DNA of 64,000 bases from Teredinibacter turnerae (GCF_037935975.1 NZ_CP149817.1:558001-622000), one strand, 5' to 3'. Positions 34,402-44,667 are shown, counted from the first letter of the stretch. Numbers and translations are program-made. Notes: generated from the letters alone by a model not told the origin.

Positions 34402-36756
34402 ATGAAAGGTTTTGTTTTTTTCACGCTCCTATTGTTAATGGCCGCGTTTGTTGGCGCAAGCGAAGCCCCCTCGCCATTTCCACTCGCGCAAGTGCGCCTG
34501 CTCGAGAGCCCGTTTAAGGCGGCTCAAGACCGGGATCTCGCGTACCTCATGTCGTTGCAGCCGGAGCGTTTGCTCGCGCCTTTTCTCCGCGAAGCGGGCC
34601 TGGAGCCAGAATCTTCACCCTATGGTAACTGGGAATCCTCGGGGCTAGATGGTCATATTGGCGGACATTATTTAACCGCTTTGAGCCTGGCCTTTGCCAG
34701 TACGGGCGAACAAAAATACCGTATCCGGCTCGATCAAGTCATCGGTCAGCTTTACGCGGCCCAAAAAGCAAATGGCAATGGCTATCTTGGCGGGGTCCCC
34801 GGTGGGGATACGATGTGGCAACGCGTCGCTAAAGGGGAGATTGAAGCTGATCTTTTCTCGCTCAACCAAAAATGGGTGCCCTGGTACAACCTACATAAAA
34901 CGTATGCGGGTCTGCGCGATGCGTATCTCTTGGGGGGCAACGCCCAGGCGCTGGAAATGTTGAAAAAGCTGGGTGAATGGACACTATCGCTCACTCAACA
35001 ATTGAGCGAGTCGCAGATTCAGGCGATGTTGTACACCGAGCACGGGGGTATGAATGAAGTTTTTGCGGATTATTACACCATTACCGGTGACAAAAAATAC
35101 CTCGCATTGGCCTACGCGTTTTCTGAAAAGCGCATTCTCAACCCGCTACTTCGCCACGAAGATGCGTTAAGTGGCTTACATGCAAACACACAGATCCCCA
35201 AGGCTGTCGGCTTCGCGCGGATCGCGCAGGCCAATGACGACCGCGAGCTGCGCGACGCTGCGGTATTTTTCTGGAATACGGTTGTTAAAGAGCGTTCAGT
35301 CGCCATTGGCGGTAACAGCACGCGTGAACATTTTCACGATAAACACGACTTCTCTTCCATGATCGATGAAGTTCAAGGCCCCGAAACCTGCAACACATAT
35401 AACATGCTGAAGTTGACCGCGTTGCTCTACGAGATGGGCGGCGAACGTGAGTTTGTCGAGTTTTACGAACGGGCGCTTTACAACCACATTTTGTCGTCCC
35501 AACATCCCGATACCGGCGGTCTGGTGTATTTCACACCGATGCGGCCGCAGCATTATCGCGTTTATTCTCAGGTGGACACAGCCATGTGGTGCTGTGTAGG
35601 TTCCGGCCTGGAAAATCATCTCAAATACGGTGAGTTCATTTATGCGCAGCAAGGTGATGCGTTATTCGTTAACCTGTTTATTCCATCGCGGCTCGAGTGG
35701 ACGGAAAAAAACGTGATTCTTCGTCAGGAAAACCGCATACCTGACGAAGAGCGCACCCGCCTCGTTTTCGAAAAGGGCGGCAACCTTACACTCAACATCC
35801 GAATCCCGGGGTGGACGGAGGGTGTACCCGAGGTGCGGATAAACGGCAAACGCGTTGAGGTATCAAGCTCGGACGGTTACGCAACAATTACGCGTGAGTG
35901 GCGCGATGGTGATACCGTTACCGTTGAGCTGCCGATGCAAACCCGGGTTGAGCAGTTGCCAGATGGCAGCCCCTACTTTGCGGTTCTGCACGGCCCGGTT
36001 GTGTTATCGGCGCCTGTCGACCCGCGCCCCAACGAAAATCTGCAGTTTTTTGCCGATGACAGCCGCATGGGGCATGTCGCGTCCGGCGCGTTGTGTCCAA
36101 CTTACGAAGCGCCCATGTTCGTTACTGAGAACCGGGATATCGTCGAAAAATTCAAACGAGTACCGGGAGATAAGCTCAAATTCGAGGCGCCGGAGCTGAT
36201 TGGCAACACATTAGCACCACTTGAGCTTATACCCTTTTTCCGGGTTCACGACACCCGCTACATGCTCTACTGGCAGCTCACTAGCAAAAGCGAACTGAAA
36301 GCCATAAAAAGCACACAGAAAGCGGATGAAACGGCACGCATGAAGCTCGCTGAGCAAACTGTCGATTGGGTTGCTGTGGGTCAGCAGCAGCCCGAGGCCG
36401 AACACGATTTTAAAGGTAAGGGTACGGAAGCCGGTGTTCATCGTGGCCGGCACTGGCGACACGCCAGCGGTTGGTTCAGCTATGAGCTGACCAACCCGAA
36501 CGGGGAGGCACAACAACTGCGTCTTACCTTGTCGAAGGAAGATAGCGGACGTCGTTTTAAAATTTTACTGAATGGCTACGTTATCGATACCTACACGACC
36601 AAACACTACGACGCGCCGGGCTTCTATCAGCTGAATTATCCTATACCCGAAACCATGCGCGATAACCCTGTGATCGAATTCCGAATTGAAGCGTTGCCGA
36701 ATTCCATGGCCGGCGGATTATACGAGGTTCGCCTATTAAAAGGACCAGGCAAATAG
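34402..36756 (+). CDS. Secreted DUF1680 glycoside hydrolase (GH127/GH146, beta-L-arabinofuranosidase type)
   Basis: A 784-residue exported enzyme. The signal peptide is MKGFVFFTLLLLMAAFVGAS. The DUF1680 (alpha/alpha)6 barrel follows, with WYNLHKTYAGLRDAY, HGGMNEVFADYY, HDKHDFSSM and the zinc/catalytic cysteine cluster MWCCVGSGLENH near residue 400. After the beta-sandwich part, a C-terminal domain (GTEAGVHRGRHWRHASGWFS) matches the extra module of longer Bacteroidetes-like members. Known members remove beta-L-arabinofuranose from plant glycans through a cysteine nucleophile; GH127 and GH146 cannot be separated safely here. The frame is open from 34357, but the ATG at 34402 has AGGAA in front and starts the signal peptide. 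It stands alone among mobile-element scraps, unlike the mannan cluster. Confidence 0.88.
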   Translation: MKGFVFFTLLLLMAAFVGASEAPSPFPLAQVRLLESPFKAAQDRDLAYLMSLQPERLLAPFLREAGLEPESSPYGNWESSGLDGHIGGHYLTALSLAFASTGEQKYRIRLDQVIGQLYAAQKANGNGYLGGVPGGDTMWQRVAKGEIEADLFSLNQKWVPWYNLHKTYAGLRDAYLLGGNAQALEMLKKLGEWTLSLTQQLSESQIQAMLYTEHGGMNEVFADYYTITGDKKYLALAYAFSEKRILNPLLRHEDALSGLHANTQIPKAVGFARIAQANDDRELRDAAVFFWNTVVKERSVAIGGNSTREHFHDKHDFSSMIDEVQGPETCNTYNMLKLTALLYEMGGEREFVEFYERALYNHILSSQHPDTGGLVYFTPMRPQHYRVYSQVDTAMWCCVGSGLENHLKYGEFIYAQQGDALFVNLFIPSRLEWTEKNVILRQENRIPDEERTRLVFEKGGNLTLNIRIPGWTEGVPEVRINGKRVEVSSSDGYATITREWRDGDTVTVELPMQTRVEQLPDGSPYFAVLHGPVVLSAPVDPRPNENLQFFADDSRMGHVASGALCPTYEAPMFVTENRDIVEKFKRVPGDKLKFEAPELIGNTLAPLELIPFFRVHDTRYMLYWQLTSKSELKAIKSTQKADETARMKLAEQTVDWVAVGQQQPEAEHDFKGKGTEAGVHRGRHWRHASGWFSYELTNPNGEAQQLRLTLSKEDSGRRFKILLNGYVIDTYTTKHYDAPGFYQLNYPIPETMRDNPVIEFRIEALPNSMAGGLYEVRLLKGPGK

Positions 36757-37116
36757 GGGCCAGCCCCAAGTAAAAAGTGTTCCTTCAGAAGATCCGTCAT
36801 AATGATCAGAATGCACGCGGCAAGGCTTCGGCTTTAGCCGCGTTCTCTTGGTCCGCGGCCTTCACAATGCTTGGAACGGTCGTCGGTACAGTCAAAGCTT
36901 GATGCTTCTCCTTTCTGAGCCGCTTTGTAGGTTTGATCCGCAAATTGAGCTCTAATTCCCGATAAATCCGATACACGCGTTTGTGGTTCCACGGCTTGCG
37001 CTGCACTTATAGTCATTCCCCTGATTGAGAAGAATCGCGCTGGAAGACCTGTCACTGAATTCATAAAACACAGGCGGCCGGTAGGAGAGGTTTAATACCA
37101 GTTTTAAGTAGGAGCT
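36757..37116. other. Gap with IS3 scrap
   Basis: Apart from the IS3-family fragment at 36806-37006 nothing is recognised. TAGGAGCT at 37109-37116 is the ribosome-binding site of the broken lipoprotein gene. Confidence 0.5.
36806..37006 (-). pseudogene. IS3-family transposase (OrfB) remnant
   Basis: A 66-codon frame containing WNHKRVYRIYRELELNLRIK followed by PTKRLRKEKHQALTVP. This is the segment just before the DDE core in OrfB proteins of IS3/IS150-type elements. Neither the catalytic core nor OrfA is present. It is an insertion-sequence scar. Confidence 0.8.
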
Positions 37117-37383
37117 ATGATGTTGATTAAGGCCTTTGGTAAATTTGCGGGGTTGACTTCGTTTGTTGTACTCATCGCCTGCGGGGCCGAAGATCGTGCG
37201 GCGGCTAATGATCCGAACACCGGTAGCAGCAGAGCCAGCTAGAGCGGATCAGCTTTGAATGCTCCTTTTTTTGATGATGTGTCAGCGCTGCAACTGTTTA
37301 CTAGAGTCAACATCGGCCCGATGGAAATATCCAATCGTGGAGATGGTGAGCTGAATGCGTGTGATTTTAGTACCCTTCCCTAA
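37117..37383 (+). pseudogene. Small lipoprotein gene with an in-frame stop
   Basis: ATG 37117 opens a lipoprotein start (MMLIKAFGKFAGLTSFVVLI, then ACGAEDRAAA) with lipobox LIAC and a good ribosome-binding site. The frame is stopped by TAG at 37240 after 41 codons. The same frame then stays open to TAA 37381 (SGSALNAPFFDDVSALQLF), which suggests one nonsense change in an 88-codon or longer gene. It could alternatively be a genuine 41-residue lipoprotein. Confidence 0.5.
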
Positions 37384-37924
37384 TGCTTTATTGTCACGCA
37401 TTTGGAGGAGGTCAGTACTGTGTAGTAAGTGGCTCGCCAACAGCGACCCAGTCTGCACACCCCACAAAATAACCGGTTCTAATGCGGCTGCCACCAGTTC
37501 CGTAAATGTCTAAATTACGGTAGTTGTTCCGGCGGCCAAGCTGGTGCGTTCGTTCAATCTCTGTTTTGTGCGCGATGGACTCATAGATCTGTCGCTGAGT
37601 ACCGTGGAGGGAGGCGATATAAGCGAATACCAAACAATCTACCCCAATATACGGGACATCCAAACTATTGATAGTGTCGGGCAGACGAAATATTTTTTGT
37701 AGGCCTGGTATTGATGCCGATTAGATAGTTTTAAGTCAACTGAAATTGGCAGTAGGCTCTGTCATAAATACTATTTTTGACAGAGCGTACCACAAGAATA
37801 TCAATCTGCAGTCGTAGATTTGAGATTAAAGTAGAAGTAAGAAGAAAAAAATAAGTCGGCTACAATAGTCACGTCACCAAAATAGTAGGGGCTAAAATCC
37901 TACTAGCAGTTACTGGATGTTTTT
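37384..37924. other. Gap downstream of the large ATPase gene
   Basis: About 540 bases. A minus frame at 37412-37663 (83 codons) has an orderly stretch (RRNNYRNLDIYGTGGSRIRT) but no family or ribosome-binding site, and is left unannotated. No terminator with a clear T run was seen beyond the ATPase stop. Confidence 0.4.
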
Positions 37925-40900
37925 CTACGTACTTTTATTACTCTTTTCACCTTTATTCTCTCGCTGAATTTCATTTTCTTGATGAATGTAAGCCATTTGA
38001 AATCTCGAGCCTGCGGCAATTCCAGATAAAAATGACCATGAGGAAATACACATGGGATCTTCAAAATCGTCAAACAGGTAATACCTATGTCGCATTTCTC
38101 TTCTGTACGCGTTAGATGATACGTTTAGTATTTCCATTAAATCGTTCGCGTGTCGCTCCACTAGTTTCTCAATAAAATTGCTTTCAAAATACGCTTTTGG
38201 CAGGCTTCCTGGTCGTTGCGATAAAATTTTCCTTACTTTTTTCCTAACTTCTTCATCGCAAATCTCGTTGTCCTGATAAATGTTCTTTACAGTTTCGTAG
38301 ATATTAAAATAGATAATAGACTTGGGAGGAAACGTTTCAGGTTCGTCACTTCTCGATGCCAATTTGCATAGGTTTAGTGCCATGTTAAAAGAATCAAAAA
38401 TTTCTGCAATAATTTTGGGGTCGACAGTTTTTGGTTTTTTGTTGGCGCATTCTTGGCTAAGTTGGCGGGCATGAAGCCAGTAATAAATTGCTTTTACTCT
38501 TGGTAAGGTGGCAAAGGGTTCGGATACGCGGCCGATTTTAAAAACGGGGTGATTTGGATTGGCTTTAGCATAAATTGTCGATCGACAATACTCTTCCCAA
38601 ATTGAAAAGATAAGCAGATAGTTTGATACATTTTCCCGGTACCAGATGGCCATGCTTCGTAAGTGTCCTTTTTTATCGCTTGTGATGCTCTTCGGATCTG
38701 CTTTTAGTAAATCCATGATATCTGGAATGTCATAGCAAGAGGGGTGAAAAGATAACGCATCGATATCGTTAGTGTCTCCGAATAGAGTGTGCCTCTCTCT
38801 GCAAAACGCGCCAGAACTCGATTTACTTATCTCTGATTCTGCACTATTTATAATGTCTTTTATCCACCTGGGCTGCTCGAGAATTTTAGTCAATTTTTTT
38901 TGTATAGTTTCGTCTGTATTCTGGTTTATCAAATTCCATGGAGCTAGTTCAAGGAGAGATATCCAGAGTAACTTAATAGACAAGTACATCTCGGCCGAGA
39001 GTGCATAGCGGCCCCTCAGAGACATTCCGTGGGCAGAGTCAGCAATTATTTTGAACGCGACTAGGAAGTATTTTTCAGTATCTAGGATGCTTTCTTTGGT
39101 AGTCTTTTTTCTGTTCGCTTTAATTGTTTGTAGTATTTTTTTAAGTGAAGCTTCAGCATCTTTCGGCTCCTCAAAAACGTTTTTTTCTGATATTCCAATT
39201 ATTAGTTCAAGCCAGCCCACTATAGACTCAGATGTTAATGTCTTTTGTTCTGCTTGTTGAAGTAACTGTTTTATGTTTTTCATGAGTAAGGCGAACAGTG
39301 AGTGGCCAGCGACAAAGCTGCAAACAAAAGGGTTAGCCTTGCTAAAATATGGCATTTTTTCAAAAAATCTATCGGAAGGTTCTGGGGGGGTTGATTTTTT
39401 TGATGTTTCTATGTAACTAAATAAATCTTGAATAAGCTCTTTCGAGCACGCTGCAATGTCTTCGTGTTTACCCGCATAGTAGTGCAGCAGTAGTACTTTT
39501 GCGTAGAACTTGTAATTTGATCTTGTTGTTTCAAAAGGCTTAAGCCGCCCTAAGAAAAATGATTTTTTTAATCCCTGGTGTTTGATGGCCAAGTGCTCTT
39601 GGGCAAGGGACGCGTTGATAAACATGTTTTGATAGGAAGGTGCATCTCTGAGATCATCAATTTTATCGGAATAAGAGTTGGTTAGTGTGTCGCTTGACAT
39701 GAGTTCAATTTTGTTCTCTGCATGCAGATTGCTTTGATGGTGACTTGGTAGAATTGTGGATAATATGCCTTTGGTCGAGTTCGATGATGGCGGGAGTCTT
39801 TCGAATGACACTTGCGATAGTGTCTTTGCTTCCGTGTAAAGTCGAATCGCTTGGTGGTGACTTTCTCTTATTTCCTCGAGCAGTCCCTTCTTTAAAATCG
39901 TTTCAATAAGTAAAAAATGAGTAGCCAGAGATACGCCCCCATCGCTACGCCAATCGCCATTTGTTCCTCGCAGCACAGCTTTATAGAGATTTATTGCGTC
40001 GGTATAATAGATAAAACATAAATCGTAAGATCGTTCCGAAAGGTAAATATCGCCCAATACCATTTTTATTTTAGCCATTGATATTCTGCTGTTGCTCGGA
40101 TCACTCAATGACTGCTTTTGCATCAGTTTCAGATAATAATTTTTTATAGGGTTTGCCGCATCTAATGAATGGTCGAACATCGAAGCTCGTGCGCCTAATA
40201 TTTTATTAATAACGGTGAATTCGATTTCTGAGGATAGATAAAACCTATATTGAAATATGTTAGTAGACGTACGCCTTATAATTGAGTAGAAAGTGGAATT
40301 AATGAAGTCATCTGTCATGTTAACCAAGTTAGTGTCAACGTGAATATCTATTCCTGCAACAGTGCGTTCTAGCATTGCGCGATTGAATCCTTGAGAGTGA
40401 AATTTCACTACATCTAAAAGCGTTATCAAGCTGGATACCACCAATTTATCATCTGTCTGGCTTAGTAGCTTTGCAAGGCCTGTGTCAAAATAGCTGTATA
40501 ATTTTGCGCTCATATAAAGGCGCTGAATATCTTCGTGCTTGAACAAAAGATAGGATTTTGATTTTACTATCCCTCCACCGAAACAGGTAATACTGGATGT
40601 GTTGCTGTTTGAAAGGTTGTCTATGTCTTCATCTGTCTGGTATAAAAAAGGATTTATCAGCATTATTAATCGCTTCATGTTTCCTCGAGAATGAAGCGTA
40701 AGAAAGCGTATAAACATTCGTCTTAAAAGCTTTAGATTGATGTCGTGGTTTTTGATATAGGTGTCTTTTATTTTTTCAATTTCTTCGTCTAAGTTTATTT
40801 TATTATTTTTTTTGCAGCTCAAAATTAGCTTAGTTTCATTATAAAATTCAATCAAGCATTCTGACATCATTGAAAGGTCGTTCGTTTTCTTGAGTTGACT

Positions 40901-42223
40901 AAAGAACTCTTCATTACTAACGATTTTATCTTTGTTGAATCCATCCTTTAGTTGATTGGCGATTAAGGTCAGGCTCTGTGCGTACAGGTCGGAATACGAT
41001 TTTACTGGGTGAGTGCGCGTTTGAGATGGTGATTTATTGTCTTGTTCAAGCGTTGGGTGATAGTTCAACAGGATGTTGTCAACGTATAGAGAAATCATGC
41101 TGTTGATTTTTTGATTGTTTCCGTCTGAGTGATCTGATAGTAGTGAAGGGGTATAAAATATTTCATCGAATACGCCTTCATATAGCACACTTGTGTATCC
41201 GGATTCTGAATGGTATGCGTCAACAATTTCTCTGCCGGCGATAAATATAAATATACCTTTTGACTGGGTAAGAAGAGGTTTAAGACCGCCAAGAAGATTA
41301 TCTACTAATTCCTTGCGCGCTTTGTTGTCATCCTGCTTTTGGATGTCTGATATTTTGTCTAACTCGTCGAATAGGATAACACTTTTGTAGTATTTTTTTG
41401 TTATCGGTAATTGAAGGCTTGGTTGAAGGTGGATATTTTTTGATGTTTTGAAGTGTTTTATAATACTTTGAAACGAGTAGAAATACGTTTCATTTATCGA
41501 TTTTAGATTATATTTGAGATATTGAAGTATTTCTCTAGATGAGAGCCTCCGTTCTGCTTTCGCGGCTTTGTGTTCAAGCCCTGTTTGTTTGTTTGTGCCT
41601 ATTTTTTTAGTTGTTTCGAATGATCTCGTATATCGAATTTTTTGTGATAAATCATGAGTCTTTATAAAAATAAAGAATTTTTTAAAAAAGCCAGTAATCT
41701 TGCATGAAGCCAGTATAATGATTAGCCATAGTAAAAGGTATGTTGTTGTTGCTGTTGTCGGTATGTTGTACGCAGCGAGATACTCAGAGTCTATTTTTTC
41801 TATCATCATACACAAAAGTATCGCTAAAGTGATGATTGCCATTTTGCGAATATCTTTTTTTAAAACTCTTTTAATATGATCATTGGTTTGCTCGGCAATT
41901 TCACACAGTATTGCATTGGCTGATATGCTGTCGTTTATTCCGAGGTCGATATCTGTTCTGAGCAGTTCAATTTTATTTTTGTTGAATTTCGTAAATTCTT
42001 CAATTGTTTTATTTGCCAGCGCTGTTTTTCCTACACCTCGGTAGCCGCCAATTAAAAAGCTGCCGCCTGATCCCATTTTTGATGCGCAAGATAATGCATC
42101 ATACAACCGTTTTTTTACTCGTTTTCGACCCACAAACAGCCCATCTTCTGAGTTTCTTAATATGTCACCGCTCAGTTTTTTTAGTGGAATTACTAGGGAT
42201 GAGTTCGGGAATCTGATTGGCAT
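37925..42223 (-). CDS. Large membrane-inserted P-loop ATPase (KAP/STAND-like), function unknown
   Basis: A 1432-residue protein. Walker A is GGYRGVGKTAL around residues 59-69. Two membrane segments interrupt the ATPase domain (about 127-147 and 160-178: AIITLAILLCMMI, TYLLLWLIIILAS), and Walker B (SVILFDELDKI) lies near 290. Membrane helices between Walker A and B are the hallmark of KAP NTPases. Residues about 560-1430 are almost all helical and look like degenerate TPR-type repeats, as in sensor domains of STAND ATPases. The start is ATG 42223 with AAGGA 7 bases upstream; a TTG two codons earlier is the alternative. The gene is clearly more AT-rich than the carbohydrate genes around it, fitting horizontal transfer. 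Large lone ATPases of this build are often anti-phage sensors, but no effector domain is recognised here. Confidence 0.8.
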   Translation of the reverse strand: MPIRFPNSSLVIPLKKLSGDILRNSEDGLFVGRKRVKKRLYDALSCASKMGSGGSFLIGGYRGVGKTALANKTIEEFTKFNKNKIELLRTDIDLGINDSISANAILCEIAEQTNDHIKRVLKKDIRKMAIITLAILLCMMIEKIDSEYLAAYNIPTTATTTYLLLWLIIILASCKITGFFKKFFIFIKTHDLSQKIRYTRSFETTKKIGTNKQTGLEHKAAKAERRLSSREILQYLKYNLKSINETYFYSFQSIIKHFKTSKNIHLQPSLQLPITKKYYKSVILFDELDKISDIQKQDDNKARKELVDNLLGGLKPLLTQSKGIFIFIAGREIVDAYHSESGYTSVLYEGVFDEIFYTPSLLSDHSDGNNQKINSMISLYVDNILLNYHPTLEQDNKSPSQTRTHPVKSYSDLYAQSLTLIANQLKDGFNKDKIVSNEEFFSQLKKTNDLSMMSECLIEFYNETKLILSCKKNNKINLDEEIEKIKDTYIKNHDINLKLLRRMFIRFLTLHSRGNMKRLIMLINPFLYQTDEDIDNLSNSNTSSITCFGGGIVKSKSYLLFKHEDIQRLYMSAKLYSYFDTGLAKLLSQTDDKLVVSSLITLLDVVKFHSQGFNRAMLERTVAGIDIHVDTNLVNMTDDFINSTFYSIIRRTSTNIFQYRFYLSSEIEFTVINKILGARASMFDHSLDAANPIKNYYLKLMQKQSLSDPSNSRISMAKIKMVLGDIYLSERSYDLCFIYYTDAINLYKAVLRGTNGDWRSDGGVSLATHFLLIETILKKGLLEEIRESHHQAIRLYTEAKTLSQVSFERLPPSSNSTKGILSTILPSHHQSNLHAENKIELMSSDTLTNSYSDKIDDLRDAPSYQNMFINASLAQEHLAIKHQGLKKSFFLGRLKPFETTRSNYKFYAKVLLLHYYAGKHEDIAACSKELIQDLFSYIETSKKSTPPEPSDRFFEKMPYFSKANPFVCSFVAGHSLFALLMKNIKQLLQQAEQKTLTSESIVGWLELIIGISEKNVFEEPKDAEASLKKILQTIKANRKKTTKESILDTEKYFLVAFKIIADSAHGMSLRGRYALSAEMYLSIKLLWISLLELAPWNLINQNTDETIQKKLTKILEQPRWIKDIINSAESEISKSSSGAFCRERHTLFGDTNDIDALSFHPSCYDIPDIMDLLKADPKSITSDKKGHLRSMAIWYRENVSNYLLIFSIWEEYCRSTIYAKANPNHPVFKIGRVSEPFATLPRVKAIYYWLHARQLSQECANKKPKTVDPKIIAEIFDSFNMALNLCKLASRSDEPETFPPKSIIYFNIYETVKNIYQDNEICDEEVRKKVRKILSQRPGSLPKAYFESNFIEKLVERHANDLMEILNVSSNAYRREMRHRYYLFDDFEDPMCISSWSFLSGIAAGSRFQMAYIHQENEIQRENKGEKSNKST

Positions 42224-42229
42224 ATGCAA

Positions 42230-42814
42230 GTCCTTTGCGTTGGTGAAGTCTGATATAAAATCGATATGGTTTAATGCTGGACGATTCTTGTATTCTCTGT
42301 ATGAGGTTGGAGAATTATTTAAAATAAATTAGCAAACGCTTTTTTTAGAATCTCGTTCTTAAAGTGTTGGTGCCAATGATCTATGAAGAAAGTTTGGCGA
42401 AACTAATTGCTGAATACCAAAATACTTTATGTGAAAAGGGAAGGCGAGTAAAGGCTTAAATTTGATCAGAGCGTGTCTGGTGGTTTTTATTAGTAATGTC
42501 GTCGGAGGTGGCATGCTTACATGTATTCGAGACTTTTCTTTAGGTCGACCATCCTGGTTTAAAAGGTGTGTAATCGAGGTGCAATTAGAAGCGGGCTGAG
42601 TGTTGAATTAACTGCTGTAATCGAAATAGTGAATTTTTCCGCCAGGGACATACTACAATAACCATTTTATATGTCCAAGTACTTATAGCTGAGGCGTGTT
42701 ATGCTGGTGTGTGTGCTCACTCACTTATTTAAGCTGGCGCCACAGGTTAGTCGCCTAATATCGTATTTTGCTGTGGCATTTTATCGCTCTTAGTGACAGG
42801 TGGGTCTAACCAAG
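42230..42814. other. Gap between the ATPase and DUF1835 genes
   Basis: About 585 bases, AT-rich near the ATPase gene. It must hold the ATPase promoter on the minus strand. No gene, repeat or terminator was recognised with confidence. Confidence 0.4.
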
Positions 42815-43852
42815 TTATAGACTCCCCTCTCCAAAAATCAGCCGCTCACCGTCTCTATACCACGTCTTCTCCCCTGGCCCTGCAATCAACTGCACTCCGC
42901 CTACGGCATCATTTATTCCGTTACACGTTACGACATTGTGCTTGCCGTTCAGTACTGATTTTCCGAATTCCGTGATTTCAGATCGTGTTTCACGAAGGGA
43001 TTTATCCAGTGGGTGTGCAGTTAAAAGTGGATTGTTCAAAGAATTGTTGGCCATTTTTTTTAGGCGAGAAAAGAGATATAAATCTCCAACGGTATCTAGC
43101 TCATGAATATTTTTGGTGTTTTGCGGGTTCATGTCGTGCGCTAAGGTATAGCCGATTATGCGTTGGGTGTTAGGCGCGTGATTTTGGGTATGCCGTAGTA
43201 TCACTGAGTCAATATAGCTGAGACCATTGTCGATACTTGGGTAGCGGTAAAGGTAGTTTCGGAGCGCGCGCTTTAGATTAGGCAGGCAGGTGGTTTCTTC
43301 TACTAATAAAGCCATAAGTTGCTCAGGTGCTGGTTGCGTAATCGCGTTCCAGGCTTCAATGCAAAAATCAATTTCTTTTACGCCAAGGGAGAATGGCTGC
43401 GGTTTTAATCGGATAATCTCTTCTGAGTTTAACAATCCTAACCCTAAGACTGTTAGTTTTTCAGCTTGGTGGTATTGATACACACTTAGTTTGCTGGTAT
43501 CCCAATTATAAAATTTGAAAAGATAGACAATAAACGCGAGAAGGAGCTGATCGCTTAGCGCGCGTCCTACCCAAATATTGATTGTCTCGGCGTGTTCGAG
43601 CTCATACATAGACTGATAAAGATCACGCAACGCAGGGTCTTGCCATTCCGGTGGCTGAAAGCCGTGTTGTTTGCACATTTCATCCCAATGACCCAATCGC
43701 TGAGATCGCCAAGGCTCCAAATCTACAAACGTATCTAAAAAACCGCAGGAAAGAATATCCCTACAAATTAGAACTTCACCGCGTTGCAAATGAAAAGCCT
43801 GCCGGAAGCTGTTTGCGGCGCTGTCGCCGTTGAGAATATGCATGTTACGCAT
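42815..43852 (-). CDS. DUF1835 domain protein
   Basis: A 345-residue soluble protein. The N-terminus HILNGDSAANSFRQAF followed by RGEVLICRDILSCG is the DUF1835 signature, and the middle (YELEHAETINIWVGRALSDQLLLAF) continues that domain. The function of the family is unknown. Two starts, 43852 and 43843, are possible (MRNMHILNG). It stands between the large ATPase and the rhodanese gene, all on the minus strand but separated by gaps, so co-transcription is unlikely. Confidence 0.75.
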   Translation of the reverse strand: MRNMHILNGDSAANSFRQAFHLQRGEVLICRDILSCGFLDTFVDLEPWRSQRLGHWDEMCKQHGFQPPEWQDPALRDLYQSMYELEHAETINIWVGRALSDQLLLAFIVYLFKFYNWDTSKLSVYQYHQAEKLTVLGLGLLNSEEIIRLKPQPFSLGVKEIDFCIEAWNAITQPAPEQLMALLVEETTCLPNLKRALRNYLYRYPSIDNGLSYIDSVILRHTQNHAPNTQRIIGYTLAHDMNPQNTKNIHELDTVGDLYLFSRLKKMANNSLNNPLLTAHPLDKSLRETRSEITEFGKSVLNGKHNVVTCNGINDAVGGVQLIAGPGEKTWYRDGERLIFGEGSL

Positions 43853-43935
43853 CGAACTATTAAGGTGTCTGAAAAATTACCGTATGCCGGAGTTCTGAAT
43901 TTGAAGGTAACGGTTGCAATACCAAGCTCACTCGC

Positions 43936-44316
43936 TCACTCAAACCCGGGCAGCTCTGGCGCCACAGTCTCATTCCCCGCTGCAAGCCACGCGTCGTACC
44001 CGCCCGCGATCGATTTAACCTGCTGGTAGCCCATCGACTTCATGCTGCTGGCGGCCAGTGCGGCGCGGCCGCTGGTTTTGCAGTAGATTATGAATTTTGC
44101 TTCGCGGTTTTCCAGGGAGCTGTCGGCACTTAGTTTAAACTCGAGCATGCCGCGAGGAATATTGATAGCGCCAGGCATGTGGCCCGCTCTAAACTCATCA
44201 GGCTCGCGAACATCTACTACAAAATCGGCGTCTTTTAGCGCCAATACACTTTCCTCTAAAGAAAGCTCCTTAATTTCTGCTTTTGCTTCGGCAACCAGGT
44301 TGTGGGCAGTTTTCAT
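43936..44316 (-). CDS. Single-domain rhodanese-like sulfurtransferase
   Basis: A 126-residue rhodanese: FVVDVREPDEFRAGHMPGAI (substrate-binding part) and the active-site loop CKTSGRAA with the persulfide cysteine. It has no signal peptide and would act in the cytoplasm, moving sulfane sulfur to acceptors such as cyanide or thiols. The last 173 bases of the gene region are repeated almost exactly at 32152-32324 in the same orientation. Confidence 0.92.
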   Translation of the reverse strand: MKTAHNLVAEAKAEIKELSLEESVLALKDADFVVDVREPDEFRAGHMPGAINIPRGMLEFKLSADSSLENREAKFIIYCKTSGRAALAASSMKSMGYQQVKSIAGGYDAWLAAGNETVAPELPGFE

Positions 44317-44667
44317 AGTGTATGGTCTCGATAATTAGTGTGTAGACAGTTTACGCTTAAAATCTTGGATTTGCGCTCTTCAAAAGCGCATTGGCGATAC
44401 CTGTATTAAGCAAGCATCAGCTTTACGGATATTTTGGTGTGACTTAGAAGTCGTAGTCTTTATCGTTGGATGGCGTATAAAACAACAAAATAGCTGTTCT
44501 AGTTGAATTTTGTAGCGTTATAATTGTTTCTCTTGATAAGAGAAGGCCAGCCCTGCAGGAGTAATCAGGTGGTCTACCGATCATTTCGGATGCCAGATTT
44601 GTTTATGCTATTGTGGTGCCCGATTTATCAACGTTTTACTTTTTTGTTCGGTTAGGGAGTAGTATTT
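44317..44667. other. Divergent gap upstream of rhodanese and lipoprotein genes
   Basis: About 350 bases between two divergent genes. It should contain both promoters. TAGGGAG at 44653-44659 is the ribosome-binding site of the gene at 44668. No hairpin or repeat stands out. Confidence 0.45.

Noticed and set aside
37412-37663. Minus-strand 83-codon frame near the broken lipoprotein gene
   Set aside because: Some orderly sequence but no start signal or known family; kept only as a note in the gap entry.
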